20,276 nt of DNA from Hyphomicrobiales bacterium (GTDB lineage: Bacteria > Pseudomonadota > Alphaproteobacteria > Rhizobiales > Beijerinckiaceae): NCBI GenBank assembly GCA_028290595.1, contig JAQGJO010000115.1, positions 1 to 20,276 on the forward strand, given 5' to 3'. Position numbers and translations under genes: made by a program. A model generated the notes under the pieces. The model saw only the letters and a list, made by a program, of their open reading frames with translations, was not told the DNA's origin and did no database searches. Each line of letters opens with the position of its first letter. Position 1 is the first letter of the stretch. Of the stretch, positions 1 through 8,228 are shown piece after piece.

Positions 1-343
1 TTTCTGCTTGCGGGCCGCGAAAGCCGGCCATCGTCAATTGTTCCTTGGCCTTCTCGGTACCAAGCCATTTCGACAGGCTGAAGCTGTCGACAATCTGCTT
101 CATGTAAGCCTTGGGCTCCTGACGCAGATTGACCCGATTATTCGCACCAGCATTCAAACGCTCGCGTTCGCGCGCGCGAATGCGCTCGCGTTCGACGGCC
201 GCCGCCTTCATGCGTCGATTGAGCGTGTCGGTTTCAAGCAGCGGAAGACCGATGGTCAGCACCGTCGCAGCGCAGGCCACCGCGACGGCCACGCTGAACA
301 GGAACTGGGGATCGTTGAGTTTTTCGATAAGGAGACCAATCAT
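1..343 (-). CDS. tadC: TadC, type II secretion F-family pilus platform protein (N-terminal part, cut by window edge)
   Basis: Reading back from the ATG at 343 gives an open frame of 114 codons with no stop before base 1, so only the N-terminus is present. The protein begins MIGLLIEKLNDPQF, followed by a hydrophobic stretch (about residues 14-36, FLFSVAVAVACAATVLTIGL) that fits the first membrane helix. A basic Arg/Glu-rich cytoplasmic segment follows, and then the sequence KWLGTEKAKEQLTMAGFRGP, which resembles the entry to a T2SSF domain. In Tad systems TadC pairs with TadB as the inner-membrane platform on which the CpaF ATPase acts. It starts 12 bases after the tadB stop, with GGAAAA just upstream, so it is the next gene of the same operon. 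The call rests on position and N-terminal features, because the diagnostic domain lies outside the window. Confidence 0.85.
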   Translation of the reverse strand, partial: MIGLLIEKLNDPQFLFSVAVAVACAATVLTIGLPLLETDTLNRRMKAAAVERERIRARERERLNAGANNRVNLRQEPKAYMKQIVDSFSLSKWLGTEKAKEQLTMAGFRGPQAE

Positions 344-355
344 TTTTCCAACCGA

Positions 356-1345
356 TCAAATATCGAAATTGATCATTTTCTTCATCGACATGATGCCGAT
401 GAGCATCCAGAGGCCACTAACACCCATGACCATGCGTCCGGTCGAGGTCGTCCAAAGCAGCTCGATATAGGTTGGCGCGGTGACATAGACGAGACCGGTG
501 ACGGCAAAGGGGAGCGAGCCGATGATATAAGCCGAGGCCTTTGCTTCGGACGACATGGCCTTGATCTTATGTTTCATCTTCTTGCGATCGCGCAAAACGC
601 GCGACAGATTTCCCAATGCCTCCGAGAGATTACCGCCAGATTTCTGCTGGATGTTGATGACGATCGAGAAGAAGTTCGCCTCTGCCACGGGCACCCGGGT
701 CACGAGCCGCTCGATCGCCTCGCCCAGTGGCATGCCGATGCTTTGCGTCTCGATAATCTGGCGGAATTCGCTGCGGACCGGTTCGGCCGCTTCCGACGCA
801 ATCACGCGCAGGCAATCGCCAAGCGGCAGACCGGCCTTGATGCCGCGGATGATGACATCGACAGCGTTTGGAAACTCGTTGATGAATTTGTTGATGCGTC
901 GCTTGCGCATGAAATTGACGAACCAGTTCGGCAGGCCAAGCGCGCCGATGGCCAGGCACGGAACCGCATAGAACAGATTCTGCGACATAAAGAAGACAAG
1001 CAGCCCAAGCACCAGACCGCTCGCGGCGGAAATCATCAGGAACTGCGCCTTGGTCCAGGTGAGACCGGCCTGCGCCAAGCGGTCTTCGATGCTCGTCTTT
1101 CTTTTGGTGGTGCTTTTCTGCTCAAGCTCCTTCAAGCTTTCGGTGATCTGCTTGCGGCGACTGGCGACGTCGACAATCCTGTCATTGGTCTTGATGACGC
1201 GACTGCGATTGGTCAGGGCACTTTGGCGCTTCTCGGCTTTCGCCTGGCCGGAAATATAGGGGTAGACGATCGCATAGAAAAGCCCGCCGGCCGCCAGCAC
1301 GGCAAGCAGAGCGACAAGAATTGTCGTTTGATCCATCGTCGTCAT
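356..1345 (-). CDS. tadB: TadB, type II secretion F-family pilus platform protein
   Basis: This 329-residue inner-membrane protein is expected to form, with TadC, the platform of the Tad/Flp pilus machine that couples the CpaF ATPase to pilin assembly. An N-terminal membrane helix (about residues 8-30) is followed by a charged cytoplasmic stretch and a pair of hydrophobic helices (about 100-135). A T2SSF domain lies at about 165-295, containing GIKAGLPLGDCLRVIASEA and NIQQKSGGNLSEALGNLS, and the protein ends in hydrophobic helices to the C-terminus. Length matches the family. The start at 1345 (MTTMDQ) lies 27 bases after the cpaF stop; the second Met at 1336 is an alternative. It is co-directional with cpaF and tadC and is surely in the same operon. 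Confidence 0.93.
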   Translation of the reverse strand: MTTMDQTTILVALLAVLAAGGLFYAIVYPYISGQAKAEKRQSALTNRSRVIKTNDRIVDVASRRKQITESLKELEQKSTTKRKTSIEDRLAQAGLTWTKAQFLMISAASGLVLGLLVFFMSQNLFYAVPCLAIGALGLPNWFVNFMRKRRINKFINEFPNAVDVIIRGIKAGLPLGDCLRVIASEAAEPVRSEFRQIIETQSIGMPLGEAIERLVTRVPVAEANFFSIVINIQQKSGGNLSEALGNLSRVLRDRKKMKHKIKAMSSEAKASAYIIGSLPFAVTGLVYVTAPTYIELLWTTSTGRMVMGVSGLWMLIGIMSMKKMINFDI

Positions 1346-1372
1346 CCTTAGCCCCGCCGACGGGGCGTAAAT

Positions 1373-2818
1373 CTATCGGCTGTCTTCGCCGATGTCTGAG
1401 GCATCGAGGGCGGCGGCAAGCCGCTTCTCTTCGCCGAAATATCTGGCGCGATCCCAGAAGCGCGGGCGCCCAATTCCCGTCGAGCGATGCCGGCCAATCA
1501 GCTTGCCGTTGGCGTCTTCGCCGACGATGTCGTAAAGGAACAGATCCTGGGTGATGACAACGTCGCCTTCCATACCCAGAACTTCGGTGATGTGTGTGAT
1601 GCGGCGCGAGCCGTCGCGCAGACGGGCAGCCTGAACGATTACGTCAACGGATGAAACGATCATGTCGCGGATAGTGCGCGCGGGAAGCGAAAAGCCTCCC
1701 ATGGTGATCATTGATTCGAGACGTCCGAGTGCTTCGCGCGGCGAATTGGCGTGCAACGTTCCCATCGATCCGTCATGGCCGGTGTTCATCGCTTGCAGCA
1801 GATCGAAAGCTTCGGGGCCGCGAACTTCGCCGACGATGATACGCTCCGGCCGCATACGCAGGCAGTTCTTCACGAGATCGCGCATGAGCACGGCGCCATT
1901 GCCTTCAAGATTGGGCGGCCGCGTTTCCAGGCGCACCACATGCGGCTGCTGCAGCTGCAGTTCCGCGGCGTCCTCGCAGGTGATGATGCGTTCGTCGAGA
2001 TCGATATAATTGGTCAGGCAATTGAGAAGCGTTGTCTTGCCAGAGCCGGTACCGCCGGAAATCAGCACATTGCAGCGAACGCGGCCGATGATCTTCAAAA
2101 TCTCTCCGCCTTCCGGCGAAATGGATCCGTATCTGATGAGCTGATCGAGAGTGAGCTTGTCCTTGCGAAACTTACGAATCGTCAGGGCCGGGCCATCAAG
2201 CGCCAGCGGCGGTGCGATGACGTTGACGCGGGAGCCATCGGGCAGGCGCGCGTCGCAGATTGGTGATGATTCGTCGACCCTTCGGCCGATCTGGCTGACG
2301 ATGCGCTGGCAGATGTTCATCAATTGCGCGTTGTCGCGAAATCTGACGCTGGTCAGTTGAATTTTGCCGCCGACTTCAATGAAGGTGTTGGCGGCTCCGT
2401 TCACCATGATGTCGGCGATATCGTCGCGGGCAAGCAAAGGTTCCAGCGGCCCATAGCCGAGCACGTCGTTGCAGATATCCTCGAGCAGGTCTTCCTGCTC
2501 GGATATCGACATGACGACATTCTTGATCGAGATGATTTCGTTGACGATGTCGCGAATCTCTTCGCGCGCACTCTCGATATCGAGTTTTGAAAGCTGGGAA
2601 AGGTCGATGGCCTCGATCAGAGCGCCAAAGATCATGCTCTTGGTGAGGTAATATTCGTCCGAACGGCGCGCTTCCACAATAGGGGCCGCGGGGACCGGCG
2701 CCGTCGCTGCGGCGACCGGAACAGACGGCATCGTGGACGTACGAACTTCCGCCTTCACAGGCTCCGACATGGGCCTGCTGGCGGTTGCCGCGCCGGTTGC
2801 GGATCGTTTGCCAAACAT
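1373..2818 (-). CDS. cpaF: CpaF/TadA, pilus secretion ATPase
   Basis: This 481-residue hexameric secretion ATPase of the type II/IV superfamily powers Tad pilus assembly at the cytoplasmic face of the membrane. The first 55 residues are Ala/Pro-rich and likely disordered. The conserved N-domain follows ([16 protein letters not shown] near 118-133, [16 protein letters not shown] near 189-204). Walker A is GGTGSGKT (255-262), Walker B is RIIVGEVRG (326-334), and the His box [15 protein letters not shown] lies at 346-360. All catalytic motifs are intact. The ATG at 2818 has GGGA seven bases upstream. It lies 37 bases after cpaE and 27 bases before tadB, within the cpa operon. In Caulobacter the name is cpaF; in Aggregatibacter the same protein is tadA. 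Confidence 0.96.
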   Translation of the reverse strand: MFGKRSATGAATASRPMSEPVKAEVRTSTMPSVPVAAATAPVPAAPIVEARRSDEYYLTKSMIFGALIEAIDLSQLSKLDIESAREEIRDIVNEIISIKNVVMSISEQEDLLEDICNDVLGYGPLEPLLARDDIADIMVNGAANTFIEVGGKIQLTSVRFRDNAQLMNICQRIVSQIGRRVDESSPICDARLPDGSRVNVIAPPLALDGPALTIRKFRKDKLTLDQLIRYGSISPEGGEILKIIGRVRCNVLISGGTGSGKTTLLNCLTNYIDLDERIITCEDAAELQLQQPHVVRLETRPPNLEGNGAVLMRDLVKNCLRMRPERIIVGEVRGPEAFDLLQAMNTGHDGSMGTLHANSPREALGRLESMITMGGFSLPARTIRDMIVSSVDVIVQAARLRDGSRRITHITEVLGMEGDVVITQDLFLYDIVGEDANGKLIGRHRSTGIGRPRFWDRARYFGEEKRLAAALDASDIGEDSR

Positions 2819-2855
2819 GTTTGTGTCCCGTTATCTCGTCAAATCTTCAATTGCT

Positions 2856-4127
2856 TCAGGACTTCCTGCGCGAAAGCAGGGCGCTCAATGGATTGAGCAT
2901 GTTCTTCTTGACCGGACGCATTTCGGCCCTTCCGGTCATGACACGCGCGATTTCTCCAATGCTGGCAGTGATCTTGTGACCAGGCTCGATCTCGGCGATC
3001 ATCTGTCCATTGTTGGCGGCAGTCCCGAACAGTTTCGGCTCGAACGGGATGATGTCGAGCGGGTGCAGGTCAACCGCTTTGGCAAAATCGGAAACGGAAA
3101 TCTCCGGCCGCTTCGGAACGCCGACGAAGTTCATGACAAGCTTGGGTGCCGCATCGTTTGGTCTTGCGGCGCGCAACGTATCCAGCAGGCTTTTGGCGTT
3201 GCGGAGGCTCGCGAGGTCGGGTGAAGCGACGATCAGGATCTCATCGGCGGCGACAAGCATCCGCCTGCTCCATGCCGTCCAGACGTGCGGAATATCGAGC
3301 ACGATATTAGGGATCGATGCGCGCAGCACGTCGATCAGTCCGTCGAACGCCGTCTCCGAAAGATCGTAGTTTCGATCAAGTGTCGCAGGCGCCGCCAGAA
3401 GGCTGAGATTGTCGGTGCATTTCGACAGCAGTCGATCGACAAAATTGGCGTCGAGGCGCTCGGGCGCGAACACAATTTCGGCGACGCCCTGCGGCGGGTC
3501 CTGGTTGAAGTCGAGACCGGCTGTTCCAAAGCCGAGATCCATGTCGACGAGCACCGTCGAGGATTCGAACTCCCTGGAAATCGCCCAGGCGATATTATGC
3601 GCGATGCAGGAAGCGCCGACGCCTCCTTTGACGCCGGTGACGGCAAGCACCCGGCCGACCGGAACAGTGCCGGGCATCGAATAGAGCTCGGATATTGCAC
3701 GCACAAAACTCAGAACTTCCACGGGCGCGATGATATATTCACTGACGCCGCGCGCCATCAGGTCGCGATAGAGCCAGATGTCGTTGGAGCGGCCGATGAT
3801 CACGACTTTCGTGCCGGCATCGCAGAATTCGGCGAGTTCGTCGAGGAAGCCGAGCAGAGCGTTGCGATCGGCGCTGCATTCGATCACGATAACGTTCGGC
3901 GTCGGCGCCCCGCGATAGGCCTCGATGGCCGCAGGCGCCCCGCCCATATGCACTTTGATATGGGCCTTGAGCATGCGGCGATCTTCGATCGCATCATTGA
4001 TGGCATTCGCCGTATCGGGCGATTCGCAGAATGCCTGGATTGAAATGCGCGGAACCGGCGCGATCTGGACCGGGGTCGCCGCGCCATTCTGCATGTTCAT
4101 ATCGTCAAGATTGCTCTCGGCATCCAT
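2856..4127 (-). CDS. cpaE: CpaE/TadZ, MinD-like pilus localisation ATPase
   Basis: This 423-residue ParA/MinD-superfamily protein is thought to place the Tad pilus machine at its site in the cell. Residues about 25-150 form an atypical receiver-like domain (VIVIECSADRNALLGFLDEL, then VVIIGRSNDI). The ATPase-like domain begins at about 158 with the P-loop VKGGVGAS (166-173). The usual Lys-Thr after KGGVG is replaced by Ala-Ser, as is common in CpaE. VLVDMDLGFGTAGLDF follows at about 192-207. The frame is open to an ATG at 4172, but the ATG at 4127 is preferred: it overlaps the cpaD stop as TAATG, with GGAG about 8 bases upstream, which indicates translational coupling. The 15 extra residues of the longer form would lie inside cpaD. 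Confidence 0.93.
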   Translation of the reverse strand: MDAESNLDDMNMQNGAATPVQIAPVPRISIQAFCESPDTANAINDAIEDRRMLKAHIKVHMGGAPAAIEAYRGAPTPNVIVIECSADRNALLGFLDELAEFCDAGTKVVIIGRSNDIWLYRDLMARGVSEYIIAPVEVLSFVRAISELYSMPGTVPVGRVLAVTGVKGGVGASCIAHNIAWAISREFESSTVLVDMDLGFGTAGLDFNQDPPQGVAEIVFAPERLDANFVDRLLSKCTDNLSLLAAPATLDRNYDLSETAFDGLIDVLRASIPNIVLDIPHVWTAWSRRMLVAADEILIVASPDLASLRNAKSLLDTLRAARPNDAAPKLVMNFVGVPKRPEISVSDFAKAVDLHPLDIIPFEPKLFGTAANNGQMIAEIEPGHKITASIGEIARVMTGRAEMRPVKKNMLNPLSALLSRRKS

Positions 4128-4867
4128 TAGTCGGCTCCAACTGTACCGATTGACGAATTCTTCACGGTCCATTTCGTCGACGGATCATCGCCGGTGCGTA
4201 CCTTTGTGATGGCGCGCGTGCGCATCGCCGAATCGCCCGGCGTTTCGCCTTGCGGATTGACGAGGTCGCGGGGATTGGCGACCTGATTTGCAAGCATGCT
4301 TTGGTTCGCGCAGCCGAAATTCCAATAGGGTTTGTTCTCCCAGCCTTCGACACTGCTGCCGGAGGCGAGATCGCGTGGCCATTCCCCGCACCGCGTTGCC
4401 ACGGCGGCCTTCAGACCGACGTAGCTCAGGCGGATCGGCGAGGCCACCAGAGGATTAGCGGCAGGATATGTACCGACGTTGACATATCCTCTTGCGCCGT
4501 TTGCGGCGAGTTCGCGCCGGATCTGATCGACGACCCTGTGGGAATCGTATTGAACGCGGACGCCGGACGGAAGCTGGATAGCGACGGGTCCCTGTCCGTC
4601 GCGGACATAGGTCGCGACAAAGGTGCGAATGCGATCTCTGCCCGCCTTGTCGAGCGCACCGCCGGCGGGGAAGATATCGAGCACGAATTGTTGTTCAGAG
4701 AGAGCGATCGGATGCCGGGCGCGATAGTCGTCAGGAATGGTCGAACCCGTCGCCAGTCTGTCCGGCACCCCGCATCCGGCCAGCGGTGCTGCCATGAGCA
4801 GGGCCAGCACGCTTGCGAAGCGAACATGTTTTTGCATGTTGGTATTAAGCGGATGTCTTTGGCGCAT
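4127..4867 (-). CDS. cpaD: CpaD, pilus biogenesis lipoprotein
   Basis: A predicted 246-residue outer-membrane-associated lipoprotein of the CpaD family, a partner of the CpaC secretin. The N-terminus has a basic region, a hydrophobic core (FASVLALLMAAPLAGC) and a lipobox LAGC whose Cys would be lipidated. The mature part has the CpaD pattern: PIALSEQQFVLDIFPAGG, then RIRTFVATYVRDGQGPVAI (OmpA/secretin-partner-like), and a C-terminal FGCANQSMLANQVANPRDL. The longest open frame reaches 5473 but overlaps cpaC, so a start near the signal sequence is needed. The ATG at 4867 has GGAAAG seven bases upstream. The ATG at 4837 gives a shorter leader but has no clear ribosome site. The mature protein has two further Cys, in RCGEW and FGCAN. 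The stop overlaps the cpaE start. Confidence 0.9.
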   Translation of the reverse strand: MRQRHPLNTNMQKHVRFASVLALLMAAPLAGCGVPDRLATGSTIPDDYRARHPIALSEQQFVLDIFPAGGALDKAGRDRIRTFVATYVRDGQGPVAIQLPSGVRVQYDSHRVVDQIRRELAANGARGYVNVGTYPAANPLVASPIRLSYVGLKAAVATRCGEWPRDLASGSSVEGWENKPYWNFGCANQSMLANQVANPRDLVNPQGETPGDSAMRTRAITKVRTGDDPSTKWTVKNSSIGTVGAD

Positions 4868-4914
4868 TGACGTGCTTTCCAGCTGATCGGCTTGAACTGA
4901 TGTGAGCGTGGGCA

Positions 4915-6408
4915 TCAATCGATGATGAAGCCGAACGTTCCTTTGAAACCTTTGATGGCTTGCGGATTGGACGTGGTCGAATAGAGGCGATTGACGCGGC
5001 CGAGCAGCCAGCTTTGTGGATCGGCGGCATCGGAGTAGCCGTCGTCGGGACGGGCGACATCGTTGGGCCCACTGGCTTTCGCAATGTACGGCGTCACCAC
5101 GATCATCAGCTCCGATTCCTGGCGTTGATAGTCGCGCGAGCGGAAGAGCGTGCCCAGGACGGGAAGGTTCATCAGGCCGGGAAGTCCGTTGATGACTTGA
5201 CGCGTCGTCGTCTGCAGCAAGCCTGCCGAGACAATGGAACCGCCCGAGGGAAGCTCGACGCTGGTCTCGTTCTTGCGGGTCAGGAAGGCCGGAATGTTGG
5301 TCGTCTGGAAGGCGAACGATTGCGTCTGGTCGACCTCCGTCACTTCCGTGGCGATGCGCAGCAGGATACGTCCTTCTGCAAGAACCACCGGTGTGAAGTT
5401 CAACGTCACGCCATACGTTTTGAACGTGATTCCGGTGGTGCAGACCACCGCGCCGGTTGTGGTCGGCGTACAAGTCTGGCTTGAGGGAACCGGCAGTTCG
5501 CCGCCGGCGGTAAATTTTGCCGTTTCGCCGGAAATCGCCGTGACAGTCGGTTCGGCAAGCACACGGGCGACGCCGTAGCGCTCAAAGGCCTGCAGCGTGG
5601 CGCCGATCGCATTCGGACAGACGATGCCGCTCGCATTGATACAGCCGGCTGACAGAGCATTCCCCGAAATATCTTGCCCGCCGAGACCGAACGGATTCGA
5701 CATCGAGATCTTGCCCCAGCTTCCATTGGCGCCTCCGTAACGCATACCGAGTTGCTTCGCCACCTGGCGCTGCACTTCCGAAATCGTCACTTTCAGCATC
5801 ACTTGGTCACGGCCGCGGATGACAAGCGAGTTGATGAGTTTTCCGGTTCCGGCAGTGCCGCCGGTCGCCGTCCCCGCTGCCGATTGCGCGCTGAGAAAGC
5901 CGTTGGCGATGTCCATTGCCTTTTGAGCGTCGCTGGCGGAATCGACCGTTCCGGTCAGGATAATGGTTTCATCGACGGTGCGCGGCAGGATGTTAGCCGC
6001 CGGCATTGCGGCGCGCAGAATGCGCTGCAACTCGCCGACGTCGCGACCGACGGTGATCTCGATGGCCGCGATCTGGCGCCCCTGCGCGTCCATCGCGAAA
6101 ATCGATGTCTGGCCGCCGTCTGCGGCGATGATGTAAAGTTTGCGGGCCGAGCGAACCACGGCATTGGCGACTTTTGGATTGGCCACGAAGATTTCGGCGG
6201 CATCACGCGGCAGATCGATGATGACGGATTTGCCGCTGCCGAGATTGAGCCTTCGCGCCAACACGCCGTCGGCGCGGTCGATGATCGACTGCTGTTGAGC
6301 CGATTGGGCCCTTGCGGCGGAACCGAACGCGACCATGCCGGTTGCGGCAACGATCGCGAGGGACATCGCCATTGCCACCGTGCCGTTCCGCTGCGAACCG
6401 ACAATCAT
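4915..6408 (-). CDS. cpaC: CpaC/RcpA, Tad pilus outer-membrane secretin
   Basis: A 497-residue secretin forming the outer-membrane channel for the pilus. A signal peptide ends near residue 34 (VAFGSAARAQ). Residues about 45-120 are the pilus-formation N-terminal domain (SVIIDLPRDAAEIFVANPKV). A BON/secretin N-like part follows (TVDETIILTGTVDSASDAQK). The secretin core runs from about 240 to 460, with RVLAEPTVTAISGETAKFTA, VTLNFTPVVLAEGRILLRI, VELPSGGSIVSAGLL and a C-terminal ELMIVVTPYI. Two Cys-containing insertions (GCINASGIVC; TCTPTTTGAVVC) look like disulfide loops. The frame is open to 6513, which would overlap cpaB. The ATG at 6408 is chosen because GGAG sits 8 bases upstream and the signal peptide then starts properly; the ATG at 6474 is an alternative. 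Confidence 0.94.
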   Translation of the reverse strand: MIVGSQRNGTVAMAMSLAIVAATGMVAFGSAARAQSAQQQSIIDRADGVLARRLNLGSGKSVIIDLPRDAAEIFVANPKVANAVVRSARKLYIIAADGGQTSIFAMDAQGRQIAAIEITVGRDVGELQRILRAAMPAANILPRTVDETIILTGTVDSASDAQKAMDIANGFLSAQSAAGTATGGTAGTGKLINSLVIRGRDQVMLKVTISEVQRQVAKQLGMRYGGANGSWGKISMSNPFGLGGQDISGNALSAGCINASGIVCPNAIGATLQAFERYGVARVLAEPTVTAISGETAKFTAGGELPVPSSQTCTPTTTGAVVCTTGITFKTYGVTLNFTPVVLAEGRILLRIATEVTEVDQTQSFAFQTTNIPAFLTRKNETSVELPSGGSIVSAGLLQTTTRQVINGLPGLMNLPVLGTLFRSRDYQRQESELMIVVTPYIAKASGPNDVARPDDGYSDAADPQSWLLGRVNRLYSTTSNPQAIKGFKGTFGFIID

Positions 6409-6484
6409 AGTATCCACTCCAGTACCTGCCTTCGACTGATCGAAGGAGAATGTATTCGCGTATGGCGTGCGCATATGCTCGCGC

Positions 6485-7270
6485 CTACCGCTTGCCGACG
6501 CTGTTGGCGACACCGAACCTGACGATCGTCAGGCTGTTGTCATCGTTGGTAACCGGCTCGTCACTGACATTGGCAGTGTCCATCATGCTGCGCAGAACCA
6601 GTGAAAGCTGGCCGACGCGCTGCGCCAGAATGAGTTTCTCGGCTTGCGCCGGTGTGACTTCGAGTGTGGCATTGGCGCCGACGGCGACTTTCTCGCCGTT
6701 CTTTTCCTGCACATTCTGTCCAATCGCGAGCACGCGAATATTCTTGAGGATCGTCTCACTCATGTAAGTGTCGTTGCCCTGGTCGTCGCGGGAGGTGCGC
6801 ACGATATCGACCCGGTCGTTGGGCAGAATGAAGCCGCCGGCGGATGTTGCGCCGCTGGCATCGATGTTGATGGCGACGGCGCGATTGCCGGAGGACAGCA
6901 GGGCGGACAGGAAGCCTGCGTTCGACGCCTTGACGACCTTTTCCTTGCGAATGGGCTCGCCTTGCAGGAACGAGCCACGCGTGACGGCGCCCTTCATGTC
7001 TTCGATAACGTTCGGTTCGGCGGATTTGCGGATCGCGCCGTCGCCGATCGATGATTTCGGCCAGGTCGCCCAGACGATGTCGCCGTCCTTCAGGACGGTA
7101 CCCATGGGCAATTCATGGCTGCTGACGAGCACATCGTCGACTTCGATCTGAGGGGGCGGCGGCGGCGCCTGAATGATCGTCGGCGCATTTTTCTGGCCGC
7201 CCATCAACATCGCGGCGGCGCCTCCGGCGACCAACGCGACTCCCAGCACTGCAAGACGGGCAACTTTCAT
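6485..7270 (-). CDS. cpaB: CpaB/RcpC, pilus assembly SAF-domain protein
   Basis: A 261-residue Tad pilus assembly protein, membrane-anchored with a periplasmic SAF domain, and a partner of the CpaC secretin. An N-terminal hydrophobic helix (residues about 4-24, ARLAVLGVALVAGGAAAMLM) is followed by a Pro-rich linker APPPPPQIEVDDVLV. The SAF region is at about 45-110 (LPMGTVLKDGDIVWATWP; FLQGEPIRKEKVV). The conserved RcpC part is GNRAVAINIDASGATSAGGF, then ILPNDRVDIVRT at about 145-156. No Cys is present. The ATG at 7270 has GGAA about 11 bases upstream. The 120-base gap to cpaA could hold an internal promoter, but I see no convincing one. It ends about 76 bases before the chosen cpaC start. 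Confidence 0.93.
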   Translation of the reverse strand: MKVARLAVLGVALVAGGAAAMLMGGQKNAPTIIQAPPPPPQIEVDDVLVSSHELPMGTVLKDGDIVWATWPKSSIGDGAIRKSAEPNVIEDMKGAVTRGSFLQGEPIRKEKVVKASNAGFLSALLSSGNRAVAINIDASGATSAGGFILPNDRVDIVRTSRDDQGNDTYMSETILKNIRVLAIGQNVQEKNGEKVAVGANATLEVTPAQAEKLILAQRVGQLSLVLRSMMDTANVSDEPVTNDDNSLTIVRFGVANSVGKR

Positions 7271-7390
7271 GGCTGTTCAATTCCGACCTAATCCCACTGA
7301 GTCAGGGACCGACCGAAGTGAAGCAGTGAAACGTCAAATTAAGGTTAATCACTCGTGTCCAATTGTGCCCAATTGCAACAACTGCCGCGC

Positions 7391-7897
7391 TCACACGAAG
7401 GTTGTTGCGAGCCAGATTTGCGTTTGCGGATAGACGACCAAGCCAGCGGCCGCCAAGGCTATTCCATAGGGGATGCCTTCTTTTTGGTCATGCAGGCGAG
7501 CGAGCCAGGCGTAGCGGGAAAGGAAGGCCGGAAGCGGCTTGAAGCGAGCGCCGACGATGATAACCGTTAACACGCCGCCGAAAATCGATGCGATGAGGCC
7601 ATAGCTCATCAGATGCGACCATCCCAGCCATACCGCGGTTGCGGCGGCGAGCTTGGCGTCTCCACCGCCGATCCAGCCGAAGCAGAACATGGCGAAGGCG
7701 ACGGCGAGCACGGCGGCGCCACAAGCAAGGTGCAAGCCGATCTGCTGCCAGGGCAGGCCGAGCGCTATCGCTATGACAAGGAAGGCGACCAGCAGCACGA
7801 CCGAAATAAAATTCGAAATCGTCATCGTGAACAGATCGGAAAAAGCGGCGTAAGCCATCGCCAATGGGAAAATCAGCAGGGCGGCATATTCGATCAT
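7391..7897 (-). CDS. cpaA: CpaA/TadV, prepilin peptidase (family A24)
   Basis: A 168-residue integral membrane aspartyl peptidase that cleaves the leader of Flp pilin and the TadE/TadF pseudopilins. The two catalytic aspartates are visible: D21 in AAFSDLFTMTISN and D80 in GWIGGGDAK. Several hydrophobic helices make up most of the chain (about 2-20, 28-48, 53-75, 97-117 and 143-160). The length suits the short TadV/CpaA form, which lacks the N-methylase domain of PilD. The frame is open to 8071, but the added 58 residues are not membrane-like and cross the palindromic repeat at 8055-8106. The ATG at 7897, with GGAAG about 10 bases upstream, is therefore the better start. It is the first gene of the minus-strand cpa block. 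Confidence 0.93.
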   Translation of the reverse strand: MIEYAALLIFPLAMAYAAFSDLFTMTISNFISVVLLVAFLVIAIALGLPWQQIGLHLACGAAVLAVAFAMFCFGWIGGGDAKLAAATAVWLGWSHLMSYGLIASIFGGVLTVIIVGARFKPLPAFLSRYAWLARLHDQKEGIPYGIALAAAGLVVYPQTQIWLATTFV

Positions 7898-8228
7898 TGG
7901 CGTGACACTTCCTTCGGGTGACGGGTTAACCCTAGGCGGAGGCCGTTTACGAAGCCCTAATCCGGTCGCGTGAAGCGAGGCTTTTGCCACGCAATCCGCA
8001 TCGATAGCGTTTTCCGATCCCCTAGATCGGAAAGACGCGTCGAGTCTATTTAAAGAGCGCATTTTCTTCACGCGAACCGGTGTCCACTTCGCTTGAAAAT
8101 GCGCTCGGCGCGAACCGGTTGAGCCGTCGGATCGTTGCGAAGAACCGCCGCAGCAGGACGTGCCGGGCCCGCAATGAGACAGTCTTTATCAAATCCTTCA
8201 CCATTTTCGTTTGCAATGAAGCAAGACC
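7898..8228. promoter_or_regulatory. Divergent intergenic region between the two pilus gene blocks
   Basis: These 331 bases must carry promoters for both the cpaA block (minus) and the block starting at 8229 (plus). Visible structure is a perfect 10-base palindrome GGGTTAACCC at 7922-7931, just upstream of cpaA; the palindromic repeat at 8055-8106; and a second copy of GCGCGAACCGGT-like sequence next to it (about 8109-8119). I found no full TTAA-N7-TTAA CtrA motif, no convincing sigma-70 hexamers and no pilin-like reading frame here. The short open frames in this stretch have no recognisable protein features. Confidence 0.5.
8055..8106. repeat. Rhizobial-type palindromic intergenic element, copy 1
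   Basis: A perfect 12-base inverted repeat, GAGCGCATTTTC (8055-8066) and GAAAATGCGCTC (8095-8106), encloses 28 bases that contain a second small inverted pair, GCGAA (8072-8076) and TTCGC (8088-8092). Read on the minus strand it shares TTCGCGTGAAGAAAATGC with the element at 11561-11598, so the two are related dispersed copies. From memory, this sequence family is frequent between genes in Rhizobium and Bradyrhizobium relatives. Confidence 0.8.

Noticed and set aside
8..1351. Long plus-strand open frame opposite tadC and tadB
   Set aside because: It is an antisense shadow of two clear pilus genes; the translation is His/Asp/Arg-rich with no domain, as expected for the complement of a GC-rich coding strand.
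7339..7350. TTAAGGTTAA upstream of cpaB, considered as a CtrA box
   Set aside because: The half-sites are separated by two bases, not seven, so it does not match the full consensus.
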